Source: JANQOH01 sp965242575
GTDB lineage: Bacteria; Pseudomonadota; Alphaproteobacteria; UBA7887
Direction: 5' to 3'
Length of the DNA stretch: 64,000 nucleotides
Assembly (NCBI GenBank): GCA_965242575.1
Contig: OZ251461.1
Coordinates: 1,736,001-1,800,000, forward strand
In this document: positions 44,353 through 53,247 of the stretch, one piece after another
Numbering within the stretch: the first letter of the stretch is position 1
How the letters are laid out: each line of letters starts with the position of its first letter
Notes under the pieces: generated by a model
Databases searched by the model: none
Seen by the model: the letters and a program-made list of their open reading frames with translations, nothing else
Told to the model about the DNA's origin: nothing
Position numbers and translations under genes: made by a program

Positions 44353-45912
44353 GTGCCGCCGGGGCGGGCGGAGGGCGCGCCGCCCGCCCTCGAGACCGTC
44401 GGGATCGACAAGCGGTTCGGCGCGCAGCGCGCCAACATCGACGTCTCGATGTCCGTCGCGCGGGGGACGATCCACGGCGTCATCGGCGAGAACGGCGCCG
44501 GCAAATCCACCCTGATGAACGTCGTCTACGGTTACTACCGGGCCGATGGCGGCGAGGTCCGGGTCGGCGGGCGGCGCGCGCGGATCTCCGGGCCCAACGA
44601 CGCCATCGCGCTCGGAATCGGCATGGTCCACCAACATTTCATGTTGGTGGACACCTTCACCGTGCTGGAGAACGTCGTGCTCGGCGTCGAGCGCGGCTTC
44701 CTCCTGCGGCGGCCGCTGGCGCGGGCGCGGCGCGCGCTCGAACGGCTGGGGCGCGAATACGGGCTGGAGGCGGACCCGGACGCGGTCGTCGGCGCGCTCC
44801 CGGTGGGGGTGCGGCAACGGGTGGAGATCCTCAAGGCGCTTTACCGCGGCGCGGGCATTCTCATCCTCGACGAACCCACCAGCGTGCTGACCCCGGGCGA
44901 GGCGGACGACCTGTTCCGCGTGCTCCGCGCGCTGCGCGACGGCGGCGGGACGGTCGTCCTCATCACCCACAAATTGCGCGAGATCATGGCGTTGTGCGAC
45001 CGGGTGACGGTCATGCGCGGGGGCCGCGCGGTCGCGCATGCGGATACCGCCGACACCGACCGCGAAAGCCTCGCCGCGGCGATGGTCGGGCGGCCGGTCT
45101 CCCTCGCCGTGCGGAAAGGCGCGGCGGCGCCGGGCGGCGCGGCGCTGGAGGCGCGGGACCTCGCGGTGCGCGACCGGAGCGGCGCGCTCAAGGTGCGCGG
45201 GGTGAGTTTCGCGGTCCGCGCCGGCGAGATCGTCGGCGTCGCCGGAGTCGCCGGCAACGGCCAGTCGGAACTGCTGGAGGCGATCGCCGGGACGCTGCCG
45301 GCGGAGCGCGGCGAGGTCCGCATCGCCGGCGCGCCGGCGCCGCCGGGCGGGAGCGCCGCGGCGGTCCGGGCGCGGCGCGGGCTGGGCCTCGCCCACCTGC
45401 CCGAGGATCGCCAGCGGACGGGCCTCGTTGCGCAGTTCGACGCCGCCGAGAACGGAATCCTCGGCTACCACCGCCGCCGCGGTCCGTGGCTGGACCGCCG
45501 CGCCATGATCGCGCGCGCCCGGCGCGACATGGCGCGCTTCGACGTGCGGCCCGCCGACCCGCGCCTGCCCGCCGCGGCGTTCTCCGGCGGCAACCGGCAG
45601 AAGATCGTCGTGGGGCGCGAGCTCGGCCGCGACCCGGACCTCGTGCTCGCCGGCCAGCCCACCCTGGGAATCGACATCGGCGCGGCGGCCTCCGTCCACC
45701 GCCGGCTTCTCGACATGCGCCGCGCGGGCAAGGCGATCCTGCTGGTCTCCAGCGAGCTCGACGAGATACTCGCGCTCTCCGACCGCATCCTCGCGATGTA
45801 CGACGGCCGGATCGTCGGCGAGATGGCGGGCGCGGCGGCCGACGCCCGGGACCTGGGGGCGATGATGGTGGGCGGAGCCGCGCCGGGGCGGGCAGGTTCG
45901 GCCGGCCCGTGA
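44353..45912 (+). CDS. Nucleoside ABC transporter ATP-binding protein (two fused ABC domains)
   Basis: 519 residues from GTG 44353, four bases after the BMP stop. Domain 1 has Walker A GENGAGKSTL and Walker B GILILDEPTSVLTP; its signature region is PVGVRQRVEILKAL. Domain 2 has a degenerate Walker A (GVAGNGQSELLEAI) and signature SGGNRQKIVVGREL. This sugar/nucleoside-type architecture (RbsA/MglA-like) energises the two permeases. In the second Walker B region the usual Asp-Glu-Pro is replaced by AGQPTLGID, a difference often seen in this subfamily. Confidence 0.93.
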   Translation: MPPGRAEGAPPALETVGIDKRFGAQRANIDVSMSVARGTIHGVIGENGAGKSTLMNVVYGYYRADGGEVRVGGRRARISGPNDAIALGIGMVHQHFMLVDTFTVLENVVLGVERGFLLRRPLARARRALERLGREYGLEADPDAVVGALPVGVRQRVEILKALYRGAGILILDEPTSVLTPGEADDLFRVLRALRDGGGTVVLITHKLREIMALCDRVTVMRGGRAVAHADTADTDRESLAAAMVGRPVSLAVRKGAAAPGGAALEARDLAVRDRSGALKVRGVSFAVRAGEIVGVAGVAGNGQSELLEAIAGTLPAERGEVRIAGAPAPPGGSAAAVRARRGLGLAHLPEDRQRTGLVAQFDAAENGILGYHRRRGPWLDRRAMIARARRDMARFDVRPADPRLPAAAFSGGNRQKIVVGRELGRDPDLVLAGQPTLGIDIGAAASVHRRLLDMRRAGKAILLVSSELDEILALSDRILAMYDGRIVGEMAGAAADARDLGAMMVGGAAPGRAGSAGP

Positions 45913-47021
45913 GACCGGAGTCGGCGCGAACGCCGGCATGGGTCGGGTTCGGGCTGGTCCCGGCGCTCAACCTGGCGCTCGCGCTGGCGATCTGCGGCGC
46001 CGTCGTCGCGGCGGTCGGCGAGGACCCGGCGGCGGCGCTGGTCCTGCTCGCGCGCGGCGCCGCCGGCTACCCGGAGGCGATCGGCTACACCCTCTATTAC
46101 GCGACCAATTTCGTGTTCACCGGCCTCGCCGTCGCGCTCGCGTTCCATTGCGGGCAGTTCAACATCGGCGGCGAGGGCCAGGCGGCGATGGGCGGCCTCG
46201 GCGCCGGGCTGGCGGCGCTGTCGCTCGGCGGCCTGCCGGCGCCGCTCGCGATCGGCGCGGCGATCGCCGCCGCCGCGGCCTTCGGCGCCGCGTGGGGGTT
46301 CGTTCCCGGCTGGCTGCGCGCCGCGCGCGGCGCGCACGTGGTGATCGTCACGATCATGTTCAACTTCATCGCCGCGGCGCTGATGACGTGGCTCATGGTC
46401 GACGTCCTCGCCGAGCCGGGGCGGCAGGCGGCGGAAAGCCGCATTTTCGCGCCGAACGCGTGGCTGCCCTTCGCGCACGACGTCCTCGCCCGCTTCGGCC
46501 TCGACGCGGGGCGGTCGTCGCTCAACATGAGCGTGCTGCTCGCCGCCGCGTGCCTGGTCCTGTTCTGGGTTTTCGTCTGGCGCACCCGCTGGGGCTACGA
46601 AATCCGCGCCGTGGGCCACAACGAGGCGGCGGCGGTCTATGCCGGAATCTCGCCGGGGCGGGCGATCGTGCTGGCGATGGCGCTCTCCGGCGCGCTCGCC
46701 GGCCTCGTCGGGGTGAACGAGATCGTCGGCGTCCACCACCGGCTGCTGCTCGACTTCACCGCCGGCTACGGCTTCGTCGGCATCGCGGTGGCGCTGATGG
46801 GCCGCAACCACCCGTTCGGGATATTGCTCGCGGCGCTGCTCTTCGGCGCGCTTTACCAGGGCGGCTCCGAACTGGCCTTCGACATACCCGCCATCGGCCG
46901 CGACATGGTGGTGCTGCTGCAAGGGCTGGTCATCCTGTTCTCCGGCGCGCTGGAGCACATGCTGCGCCCGCGCGTCGAACGGCTGTTCGCGCGCCGCGCC
47001 GCCGCGGCCGGGGAGGAGTGA
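45909..47021 (+). CDS. Nucleoside ABC transporter permease 1
   Basis: 370 residues from GTG 45909, overlapping the previous stop. About ten hydrophobic segments. The branched-chain/nucleoside permease signature appears as FNIGGEGQAAMGGLGAG near residue 80 and RAVGHNEAAAVYAGIS near residue 235, followed by LAGLVGVNEIVG. It forms the inner-membrane channel with permease 2. Typical length and order (BMP, ATPase, permease, permease). Confidence 0.93.
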   Translation: MRPESARTPAWVGFGLVPALNLALALAICGAVVAAVGEDPAAALVLLARGAAGYPEAIGYTLYYATNFVFTGLAVALAFHCGQFNIGGEGQAAMGGLGAGLAALSLGGLPAPLAIGAAIAAAAAFGAAWGFVPGWLRAARGAHVVIVTIMFNFIAAALMTWLMVDVLAEPGRQAAESRIFAPNAWLPFAHDVLARFGLDAGRSSLNMSVLLAAACLVLFWVFVWRTRWGYEIRAVGHNEAAAVYAGISPGRAIVLAMALSGALAGLVGVNEIVGVHHRLLLDFTAGYGFVGIAVALMGRNHPFGILLAALLFGALYQGGSELAFDIPAIGRDMVVLLQGLVILFSGALEHMLRPRVERLFARRAAAAGEE

Positions 47022-47023
47022 GC

Positions 47024-47995
47024 ATGGAGGCGGCGAGCTGGTTCGTCCTCATGCTCGACGCGACCTTGCGCGTGTCGACGCCGTTGGTCCTCGCCGCCCT
47101 CGCCGGCCTGTTCGCCGAGCGCTCCGGCGTGATCGACATCGGCCTGGAGGGCAAGATGCTCGGCGCCGCGTTCGCGGCGGCGGCGGCGGCGTTCGCCACC
47201 GGCTCGCCGTGGATCGGCCTGTGCGCCGGGATCGCCGCCTCGGTCGCGCTGGCGATGGTCCACGCCTTCGCCTGCGTCACCCACGGCGGCAGCCAAGTGG
47301 TGTCGGGGATGGCGATCAACATCGCCGTCTCCGGGCTGGCGCCGGTGTTGTCGCTGGCCTGGTTCGGGCAGGGCGGGCAGACTCCGCTGCTGGGCGACGG
47401 CGCGCGGTTCCGCCCCGTCCACTTCCCCTTCGCCGACCGGCTCGCCGACGTCCCGTTCCTGGGCGCGGCGTATTCCGAGGTCGCGAGCGGCCACAACCCC
47501 ATCGTCTATGCCGCGCTGGCGGCGGTTCCCGCCGCCGCCTGGGTCGTGTACCGGACGCGGTTCGGACTCCGCCTGCGGGCGGTCGGGGAGGCGCCGGAGG
47601 CGGCGGACACGGCGGGCGTCTCGGTCGCCGGCGTCCGCTACCGGGCGATGGCGGTCTGCGGCGTGTTGTGCGGCGCCGCCGGCGCATGGCTGTCGACGGC
47701 GCAGAACGCCCTTTTCGTCCGCGATATGACCGCCGGCATGGGCTACCTCGCCCTGGCGGCGCTCATCTTCGGCAAGTGGCGGCCCCTGCCCACTTTCGGC
47801 GCATGCCTCCTGTTCGCCTTCGCCGACGCGACGCAGGCGCGGCTCCAGGGCGCGGACGTTCCGGGGCTCGGCGCGGTTCCGGTGCAGGCGATCCAGGCGT
47901 TGCCATATCTGCTGACCGTGCTGTTGCTGGCCGGCTTCGTCGGCGCGGCGGCGGCGCCGAAGGCCGGCGGAGTCCCCTACGTCAAGGAGCGTTGA
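47024..47995 (+). CDS. Nucleoside ABC transporter permease 2
   Basis: 323 residues from ATG 47024, two bases after the previous stop, with GGGGAGGAG upstream. Multi-span permease with GVIDIGLEGKMLGAAFAAA near residue 35, THGGSQVVSGMAINI, RLRAVGEAPEAADTAGV and GMGYLALAALIFGKW. Completes the nucleoside importer. The tRNA-Ser gene follows 53 bases downstream. Confidence 0.93.
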   Translation: MEAASWFVLMLDATLRVSTPLVLAALAGLFAERSGVIDIGLEGKMLGAAFAAAAAAFATGSPWIGLCAGIAASVALAMVHAFACVTHGGSQVVSGMAINIAVSGLAPVLSLAWFGQGGQTPLLGDGARFRPVHFPFADRLADVPFLGAAYSEVASGHNPIVYAALAAVPAAAWVVYRTRFGLRLRAVGEAPEAADTAGVSVAGVRYRAMAVCGVLCGAAGAWLSTAQNALFVRDMTAGMGYLALAALIFGKWRPLPTFGACLLFAFADATQARLQGADVPGLGAVPVQAIQALPYLLTVLLLAGFVGAAAAPKAGGVPYVKER

Positions 47996-48048
47996 CGCCG
48001 CCGCGGCGGTGGACTCGGCCGCGGCGGCCGGGCTAGCATGGCGGCGCC

Positions 48049-48138
48049 GGAGGGGTGGCCGAGCGGTTGAAGGCGCACGCTTGGAAAGCGTGTATGCGGG
48101 GAACCGTATCGAGGGTTCGAATCCCTCTCCCTCCGCCA
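48049..48138 (+). tRNA. tRNA-Ser (GGA)
   Basis: 90 nt with encoded CCA. Acceptor GGAGGGG, a long variable arm (TATGCGGGGAACCGTAT), T loop GGTTCGAATCC, and anticodon GGA in the loop CTTGGAAAG. The DNA after it is much less GC-rich and contains an IS630 remnant, so this gene may mark the edge of an acquired segment. Confidence 0.96.
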
Positions 48139-48171
48139 TATTGCCGCGAATAACCATGTAACTGCAATGAG

Positions 48172-48288
48172 TTATACGACATCGCGCAAAGCCGTTCCCC
48201 ACGAGTTCCCCCATCGCGAACGCGCAATCGGCGCATTACTGCGCCGAGGGTCCTCGTTCCCCTCGAACAACCCGGAAAACTCCTCCAT
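48172..48288 (-). CDS. Possible 38-residue small protein
   Basis: ATG 48288 preceded by GGAGATGGAGGCAGGC, a good ribosome site; the peptide begins MEEFSGLFEGNEDPRRSN and ends TALRDVV before TAA. It lies antisense to and just downstream of tRNA-Ser, in AT-richer DNA next to the IS630 remnant. I recognise no family. It could equally be the tail of a lost mobile gene or chance. Confidence 0.25.
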   Translation of the reverse strand: MEEFSGLFEGNEDPRRSNAPIARSRWGNSWGTALRDVV

Positions 48289-48350
48289 GCCTGCCTCCAT
48301 CTCCAAAATGAAAACCGAACACCAACCATTCCCGAACCGACCGAAACCTA

Positions 48351-48868
48351 GTGTCCTGAGTCTAAAGTTCGCTGCATAATGTGCGGTCGACGCGGTGACA
48401 GAAGCGTTTGACGGGTGCGAGGATATCGTCGGCGGTTTTGGTCCATTTGAAGGGCTTGGGATTCTGGTTGTGCCGGTCGATGAAGGCGCGGATATCCGCC
48501 TCGAGCTGTTTCGTGGAGGTGTGCACGCCCCGTTGAAGCTGCTTGCGCGTCAGTTCGGCGAACCAGCGCTCCACCTGATTGATCCACGAGGCCGAGGTCG
48601 GCGTGAAGTGAGCGTGATAGCGTGGCCGTCGCGCCAGCCATGCCTTGACCGAAGCGGTCTTGTGGGTCGTGTAGTTGTCCATGACGATATGAACGTCCAG
48701 GTCTTCGGGAACACGAGCGTCGATCTCCTTGAGGAAATCGAGGAACTCCCGCGCCCGGTGGCGTCTATAGCACTTGCCGATGACGAAGCCCGTTGCGGCG
48801 TCGAGCGCGGCGAACAGCGACGTCGTCCCGTGCCGGACATAGTTGTGCGTCCGCCGTTCGGGCATGAC
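48351..48868 (-). pseudogene. IS630-family transposase, C-terminal remnant
   Basis: The minus-strand frame ending at 48362 reads PERRTHNYVRHGTTSLFAAL, then DVHIVMDNYTTHKTASVKAW, FTPTSASWINQVERWFAEL and FIDRHNQNPKPFKWTKTADD. These are the second Asp and the Glu region of IS630 transposases. The N-terminal half with the first Asp is gone; similarity stops near 48868, beside the promoter of the valine operon. The outer end TAGTGTCCTGAGTC at about 48351 looks like an IS630 terminus. Inactive. Confidence 0.85.
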
Positions 48869-48916
48869 CGGCCATGGGTGACGGGAGCGCCGGGGCCGGC
48901 GGTCCGGCCCCCCGCG

Positions 48917-48944
48917 TTGACAGGGCGCCGGCGCGGAATAGAGT
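48917..48944 (+). promoter_or_regulatory. Putative promoter for the valine-catabolism operon
   Basis: TTGACA at 48917-48922, a 16-base spacer, then TAGAGT at 48939-48944. It begins about 50 bases after the IS630 remnant ends and about 30 before the acyl-CoA dehydrogenase start. Confidence 0.5.
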
Positions 48945-48973
48945 CGCCGCCGGCCTGAACCGGGGGATCGCGA

Positions 48974-50125
48974 ATGGCGTTCGCGCCGAGCGACGAACAG
49001 GCGGCGTTCCGCGACGCCGCGCGCCGCTTCGCGTCCGCCGAAATGGCGCCGCGCGCCGCGGAATGGGACGAAAACGACGTCTTCCCGGTCGACACGCTGC
49101 GCGCCGCCGCGGCGCTCGGCTTCGCGGCGATCTGCTGCCGCGAGGAGCATGGCGGCTCCGGCCTCGGCCGCGTCGACGCGGCGGTCGTCTTCGAGGAGCT
49201 CGCCGCCGCCTGCCCCTCCACCGCCGCCTACCTCTCGATCCACAACATGGCCGCGTGGATGGTCGACGCCTTCGGCGACGACGCGCAGCGCGCGCGCTGG
49301 ATGCCCGGCCTCGCCGCGATGGACCTGTTCGCCGCCTATTGCCTCACCGAGCCCGGCGCGGGGTCCGACGCGGCGAGCCTGGCGGCCCGCGCCCGCCGCG
49401 ACGGCGGCGACTACGTGCTGAACGGGAGCAAGGCGTTCATCTCCGGCGGCGGGCGCGCCGACCTCTACGTCTGCATGGTCCGCACCGGCGGCCCCGGACC
49501 GCGGGGGATAAGCTGCATCGCCGTCGAGCGCGGCGCGCCGGGCCTGTCCTTCGGCAGGCCGGAGCGCAAGCTGGGCTGGAAGTCGCAGCCCACGGCGGCG
49601 GTGATGTTCGAGGACTGCCGCGTCCCCGCCGCCAACCTCATCGGCGCCGAGGGCGGCGGCTTCGAGATCGCCATGCGGGGCCTCGACGGCGGGCGGCTCA
49701 ACATCGCCGCCTGCTCGATCGGCGGCGCCCGCGCGGCGCTGGAGGCGGCGCGCCGACACCTGCTGGAGCGCCGCCAGTTCGGCCGCCCGCTCGCCGACTT
49801 CCAGGCGCTGCAATTCCGCCTCGCCGACATGGCGACCGACCTGGCGGCGGCGCGGGCGATGGTGCGCGGCGCGGCGGCGCGGCTCGACGCCGGCGCGCCC
49901 GAAGCCACCGCGCATTGCGCCATGGCCAAGCGCTTCGCCACCGACGCCGGCTTCCGCGTCTGCGACGAGGCGCTGCAACTGCATGGCGGCTACGGCTACC
50001 TGCGCGACCACCCCATTGAGCGCATCCTGCGCGACCTGCGCGTGCACCGGATACTGGAGGGCACGAACGAGATCATGCGGACGATCATCGCCCGGCGCCT
50101 GCTGGCGGGGGAGCTGGAGGCGTGA
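48974..50125 (+). CDS. Isobutyryl-CoA dehydrogenase-like acyl-CoA dehydrogenase
   Basis: 383 residues. FAD flavoenzyme with the family signatures AYCLTEPGAGSDAASL, then RILRDLRVHRILEGTNEIM carrying the catalytic Glu region, and DEALQLHGGYGYLRDHPIER. Overall closest in feel to the ACAD8/isobutyryl-CoA group (HGGSGLGRVDAAVVFEELA, STAAYLSIHNMAAWM). It forms methacrylyl-CoA in valine breakdown; the next two genes encode later steps of the same path, which supports this. ATG 48974; the stop overlaps the next GTG. Confidence 0.92.
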   Translation: MAFAPSDEQAAFRDAARRFASAEMAPRAAEWDENDVFPVDTLRAAAALGFAAICCREEHGGSGLGRVDAAVVFEELAAACPSTAAYLSIHNMAAWMVDAFGDDAQRARWMPGLAAMDLFAAYCLTEPGAGSDAASLAARARRDGGDYVLNGSKAFISGGGRADLYVCMVRTGGPGPRGISCIAVERGAPGLSFGRPERKLGWKSQPTAAVMFEDCRVPAANLIGAEGGGFEIAMRGLDGGRLNIAACSIGGARAALEAARRHLLERRQFGRPLADFQALQFRLADMATDLAAARAMVRGAAARLDAGAPEATAHCAMAKRFATDAGFRVCDEALQLHGGYGYLRDHPIERILRDLRVHRILEGTNEIMRTIIARRLLAGELEA

Positions 50126-51168
50126 GCGCGGCCGCGCCGGAAATCCGTTTCGCAGTCGAGCGCGGCGTGGGCCGCGTCACGCTCGACCGCCCGCGCGCGC
50201 TCAACGCGCTGACCCACGACATGGTGCGGGCGCTGGACGAACGCCTGCGCGCATGGGCCGGCGACCCCGGCGTGCGCGAGGTTCTGATCGCGGGCGCCGG
50301 CGACCGCGCGTTCTGCGCCGGCGGCGACATTCGGGCGCTCCGCGACCAGGGCTTCACGCGCGACGACGGCAAGGACTTGCCGGCGCGGTTCTTCCGCGAC
50401 GAGTTCCGCCTGAACCGGTACATCGCGCGCTACCCGAAGCCCTACGCCGCGTTTCTCGACGGCATAACGATGGGCGGCGGGGTGGGGCTTTCGGTCCACG
50501 GCGCGCTGCGGGCGGCGACGCCGCGCACGAGTTTCGCCATGCCGGAGACGGGGATCGGCTACTTCCCCGATGTGGGCGGCGGCTGGTTCCTCGCCCAGCG
50601 CGGCGCGGAAGGGCGCTATCTGGCGCTCACCGGCGCGCGGATCGGACCGGCGGACGCGCTCCGCATCGGCGCGGCGACGCATTACCTGGACGAGGCGGGC
50701 GCGGCGGCGTTCCTGGAGCGCGCAGGGACCGCGCCGATGCGCGACCTGCTCGACGAACTCGCCGCCGACCCCGGCCCGGCGCCGCTGGCGGAGCGCGAGG
50801 CGGAGATCGCGCGCTGCTTCTCCGGCGCCGGGACCGAGGCGGTCGTCGCCGCGCTGGAGGCGGAGGGGAGCGCATGGGCGGAGGAGACCCTGGCGCTGCT
50901 GCGGCGCAAGTCGCCCACCAGCGTCAAGGTCACGGACCGCCTGGTCGAACGCGCGCGCGGGCGGGATATGGAGGCGGAAATGATCGCGGAATACCGCGTC
51001 GCGCAGCGGTTCATGTCGACGCCCGACTTCTTCGAGGGCGTGCGCGCGCTGCTGGTGGACAAGGACGGCGCCCCCGCCTGGTCGCCGGCGCGGCTCGAGG
51101 AGGTGGGCGAGGAGGCGGTCGAGGCGTTCTTCGCCCCGCTCTCCTGGGACGAGCTGGATTTCGACTGA
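50122..51168 (+). CDS. 3-Hydroxyisobutyryl-CoA hydrolase
   Basis: 348 residues from GTG 50122, overlapping the dehydrogenase stop. Crotonase fold: VTLDRPRALNALTHDMV, the oxyanion segment AFCAGGDIRALRDQG and DGITMGGGVGLSVHGALR, then FAMPETGIGYFPDVGGGWFL. The GYFPDVG block and length near 350 are characteristic of HIBYL-CoA hydrolases rather than simple hydratases. It frees 3-hydroxyisobutyrate from CoA in valine catabolism. Confidence 0.92.
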   Translation: MSAAAPEIRFAVERGVGRVTLDRPRALNALTHDMVRALDERLRAWAGDPGVREVLIAGAGDRAFCAGGDIRALRDQGFTRDDGKDLPARFFRDEFRLNRYIARYPKPYAAFLDGITMGGGVGLSVHGALRAATPRTSFAMPETGIGYFPDVGGGWFLAQRGAEGRYLALTGARIGPADALRIGAATHYLDEAGAAAFLERAGTAPMRDLLDELAADPGPAPLAEREAEIARCFSGAGTEAVVAALEAEGSAWAEETLALLRRKSPTSVKVTDRLVERARGRDMEAEMIAEYRVAQRFMSTPDFFEGVRALLVDKDGAPAWSPARLEEVGEEAVEAFFAPLSWDELDFD

Positions 51169-51186
51169 CCGGGGCGGGAGGCGGCG

Positions 51187-52080
51187 ATGCGCATCGGCTT
51201 CATCGGGGTCGGCAACATGGGCGCGCCGATGGCCCGCAACCTGCTCGCGGCCGGGCATGCGCTGCGCGTCCACGACGCCGACGCCGGCGCGGCGGCGGCG
51301 CTGGCGGCGCACGGGGCCGAAGCGGCCGCGAGCGCGGCGGAGGCGGGCGCCGGGGCCGAATGCGCCGTCACCATGCTGCCGGCGGGGCCGCAGGTGCGCG
51401 AGGTCCATGACGCGCTGGTCCCGGCGCTGGAGCCCGGCGCGCTTCTCATCGACTGCTCGACCGTCGACGTGGCGACGGCGCGCGCGGTCGCGGCGGCGGC
51501 GCGGGCGCGCGGACTGGCGCCGCTCGACGCGCCGGTCTCCGGCGGGGTGGCCGGCGCGGAAGCGGGGACGCTGACCTTCATGGCGGGCGGCGCCGCAGAG
51601 GACTTCGCCCGCGCCGAACCCGTCCTCGCGGCGATGGGCGGCAAGATCGTCCACGCCGGCGCGAGCGGCAACGGGCAGGCGGCGAAGATCTGCAACAACA
51701 TGATGCTCGGAGTCTCGATGATCGCGCTGGCCGAGGCGTTCACCCTCGGCGAGGCGCTCGGCCTGCCGGCGCGGACCCTGTTCGACATCGCCTCCAACGC
51801 CTCCGGCAGTTCGTGGGCGATGCGGAACCACCTGCCGGTGGCGGGGATCGTCGAGACCTCGGCGGCGAACCGCAGTTTCCGGCCCGGCTTCTCCGCCGCG
51901 ATGATGGCGAAGGACTTGGCGCTGGCGCGGGACGCGGCGCGCGAGGCCGGGGTCGGCGCGCGGCTCGGCGCGCAGGCGGCGGAGCTCTATGCGCGGTTCC
52001 GCGACGCCGGCGATGGCGGCCTCGACTATTCGGCCATCGTGAAATCGGTCGCGGCGCCGGGCGGCGCGGCGGAGTCGTGA
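51187..52080 (+). CDS. mmsB: 3-Hydroxyisobutyrate dehydrogenase
   Basis: 297 residues. Rossmann start MRIGFIGVGNMGAPMARNLL, substrate motif DAPVSGGVAGAEAGTLTFM, catalytic Lys in GNGQAAKICNNMMLG. Oxidises 3-hydroxyisobutyrate to methylmalonate semialdehyde with NAD. ATG 51187, with a GGGGCGGGAGG ribosome site 18 bases after the hydrolase stop. The stop overlaps the GTG of the MarR-type regulator. No mmsA lies in the window. Confidence 0.94.
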   Translation: MRIGFIGVGNMGAPMARNLLAAGHALRVHDADAGAAAALAAHGAEAAASAAEAGAGAECAVTMLPAGPQVREVHDALVPALEPGALLIDCSTVDVATARAVAAAARARGLAPLDAPVSGGVAGAEAGTLTFMAGGAAEDFARAEPVLAAMGGKIVHAGASGNGQAAKICNNMMLGVSMIALAEAFTLGEALGLPARTLFDIASNASGSSWAMRNHLPVAGIVETSAANRSFRPGFSAAMMAKDLALARDAAREAGVGARLGAQAAELYARFRDAGDGGLDYSAIVKSVAAPGGAAES

Positions 52081-52553
52081 GCGGCGCGGACGGCGCGCCC
52101 GGGCGGGCGCTCCTCGACTGCGTGCGGCTGATCGAACGCCTCCACCGGCGGTTCCTCGACGTGGTGAAAGGCGAGCTCGACCGGCGCGGCCTGCGCGACA
52201 TCAACAACGTCCAGGCGGTGCTGCTGAGCAACATCCAGGGCGAGACGGTGACCGTCGGCGAGCTCACCGCGCGCGGCTACTACCTGGATTCGAACGTCTC
52301 CTACAACGTGAAGAAACTGGTCGAGAACGGTTACCTGGAGCGGGAGCGTTCGGAGCACGACAGGCGGACGACGCGGCTGCGGGTGAGCGAGAAGGGCCGC
52401 CCGGTGGTGGGCATGGTCGACGCGCTGTTCGCGCATAATTCGGCGGCGCTCGCCGGCAAGGGCCTCGACGACCCTGCGCTGCGCGGCGTGGCGGGCAACC
52501 TCCGCGCCATAGAGCGGTTCTGGACCGACTACATCGATTACGGTCCGCGGTAA
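52077..52553 (+). CDS. MarR/LdtR-type transcriptional regulator
   Basis: 158 residues from GTG 52077, overlapping mmsB. Contains LLDCVRLIERLHRRFLDVV, RDINNVQAVLLSNI, TVGELTARGYYLDSNVSYNV and KKLVENGYLERERSEHDRR. This is the strongly conserved LdtR pattern of Alphaproteobacteria, where LdtR controls cell-wall L,D-transpeptidase and stress genes. Being last in a valine operon, it may also autoregulate that operon; this is inference. Confidence 0.9.
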   Translation: MSGADGAPGRALLDCVRLIERLHRRFLDVVKGELDRRGLRDINNVQAVLLSNIQGETVTVGELTARGYYLDSNVSYNVKKLVENGYLERERSEHDRRTTRLRVSEKGRPVVGMVDALFAHNSAALAGKGLDDPALRGVAGNLRAIERFWTDYIDYGPR

Positions 52554-52653
52554 CGAAGAAGCGGCCCCGGGCCCGGCCCTGTTGGCGCTCGGCGCATGCG
52601 CGGCGAACCGGCCGACCCCCGTTTCGGAGGATCGCGCCTTTCCCCGGTCGTCG

Positions 52654-53247
52654 CTACCGCCGCCGCGACAGGAGGGCGGCGAGGGCGGCGCCGGCGGCGA
52701 GGCCGCCGAGATGCGCCTGCCAGCCGATGCGGAAGCCGAACAGGTCCACGGTGTCGCCGAGCGCCGCGAGCGCCAGGTTGATCCCGGCCATGAACAACAA
52801 CAGCGCCGAGCCCGCGCGGCGCGCCCGCTCGCGCCCGCCGGAGCGGAGGACGACCGCCGCCGCGCCGCCCGCGCCGTGCGCCGCCCCGGACGCGCCGATG
52901 AGCTGCGCGCCGGAGGCGCCGGACAGCGCCGCGAAGGCCAGCCCGCCCGCCGCCGCCGAGGCGGCGTAGATCCCCAGCATCGCCGCGGCGCCGAACCGCC
53001 GCTCCACCGCCGACGCGAACGCCAGGGTCATCCCCGCATTCGCCAGCAGGTGCCCGAACCCGGCATGAAGGAAGACGTGGCCCAGCAGCGCCGGGCCGAA
53101 CGGGTCGGCGCTGTCGAGCATCAGTCCGGGCCAGTCGGCGAAGCCGCCGCCGAGGAGCTCCGCCGCGCCCCAGGCGGCGGCCAGCGCCGCGCACAGCGCC
53201 AGGGTCGCCGGCGGAGCGTTGAAGACCGGCGGACGCCGCTCCGTCAC
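52654..53247 (-). CDS. Rhomboid family intramembrane serine protease
   Basis: 197 residues from GTG 53247, overlapping the threonine aldolase stop. About six transmembrane helices. Catalytic Ser in LIGASGAAHGAGGA (GxSG-type) and catalytic His in IGWQAHLGGLAAG; HLLANAGMTLAF supplies the HxxxN oxyanion pair. It cleaves transmembrane segments of membrane proteins. Substrate unknown. Confidence 0.88.
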   Translation of the reverse strand: MTERRPPVFNAPPATLALCAALAAAWGAAELLGGGFADWPGLMLDSADPFGPALLGHVFLHAGFGHLLANAGMTLAFASAVERRFGAAAMLGIYAASAAAGGLAFAALSGASGAQLIGASGAAHGAGGAAAVVLRSGGRERARRAGSALLLFMAGINLALAALGDTVDLFGFRIGWQAHLGGLAAGAALAALLSRRR

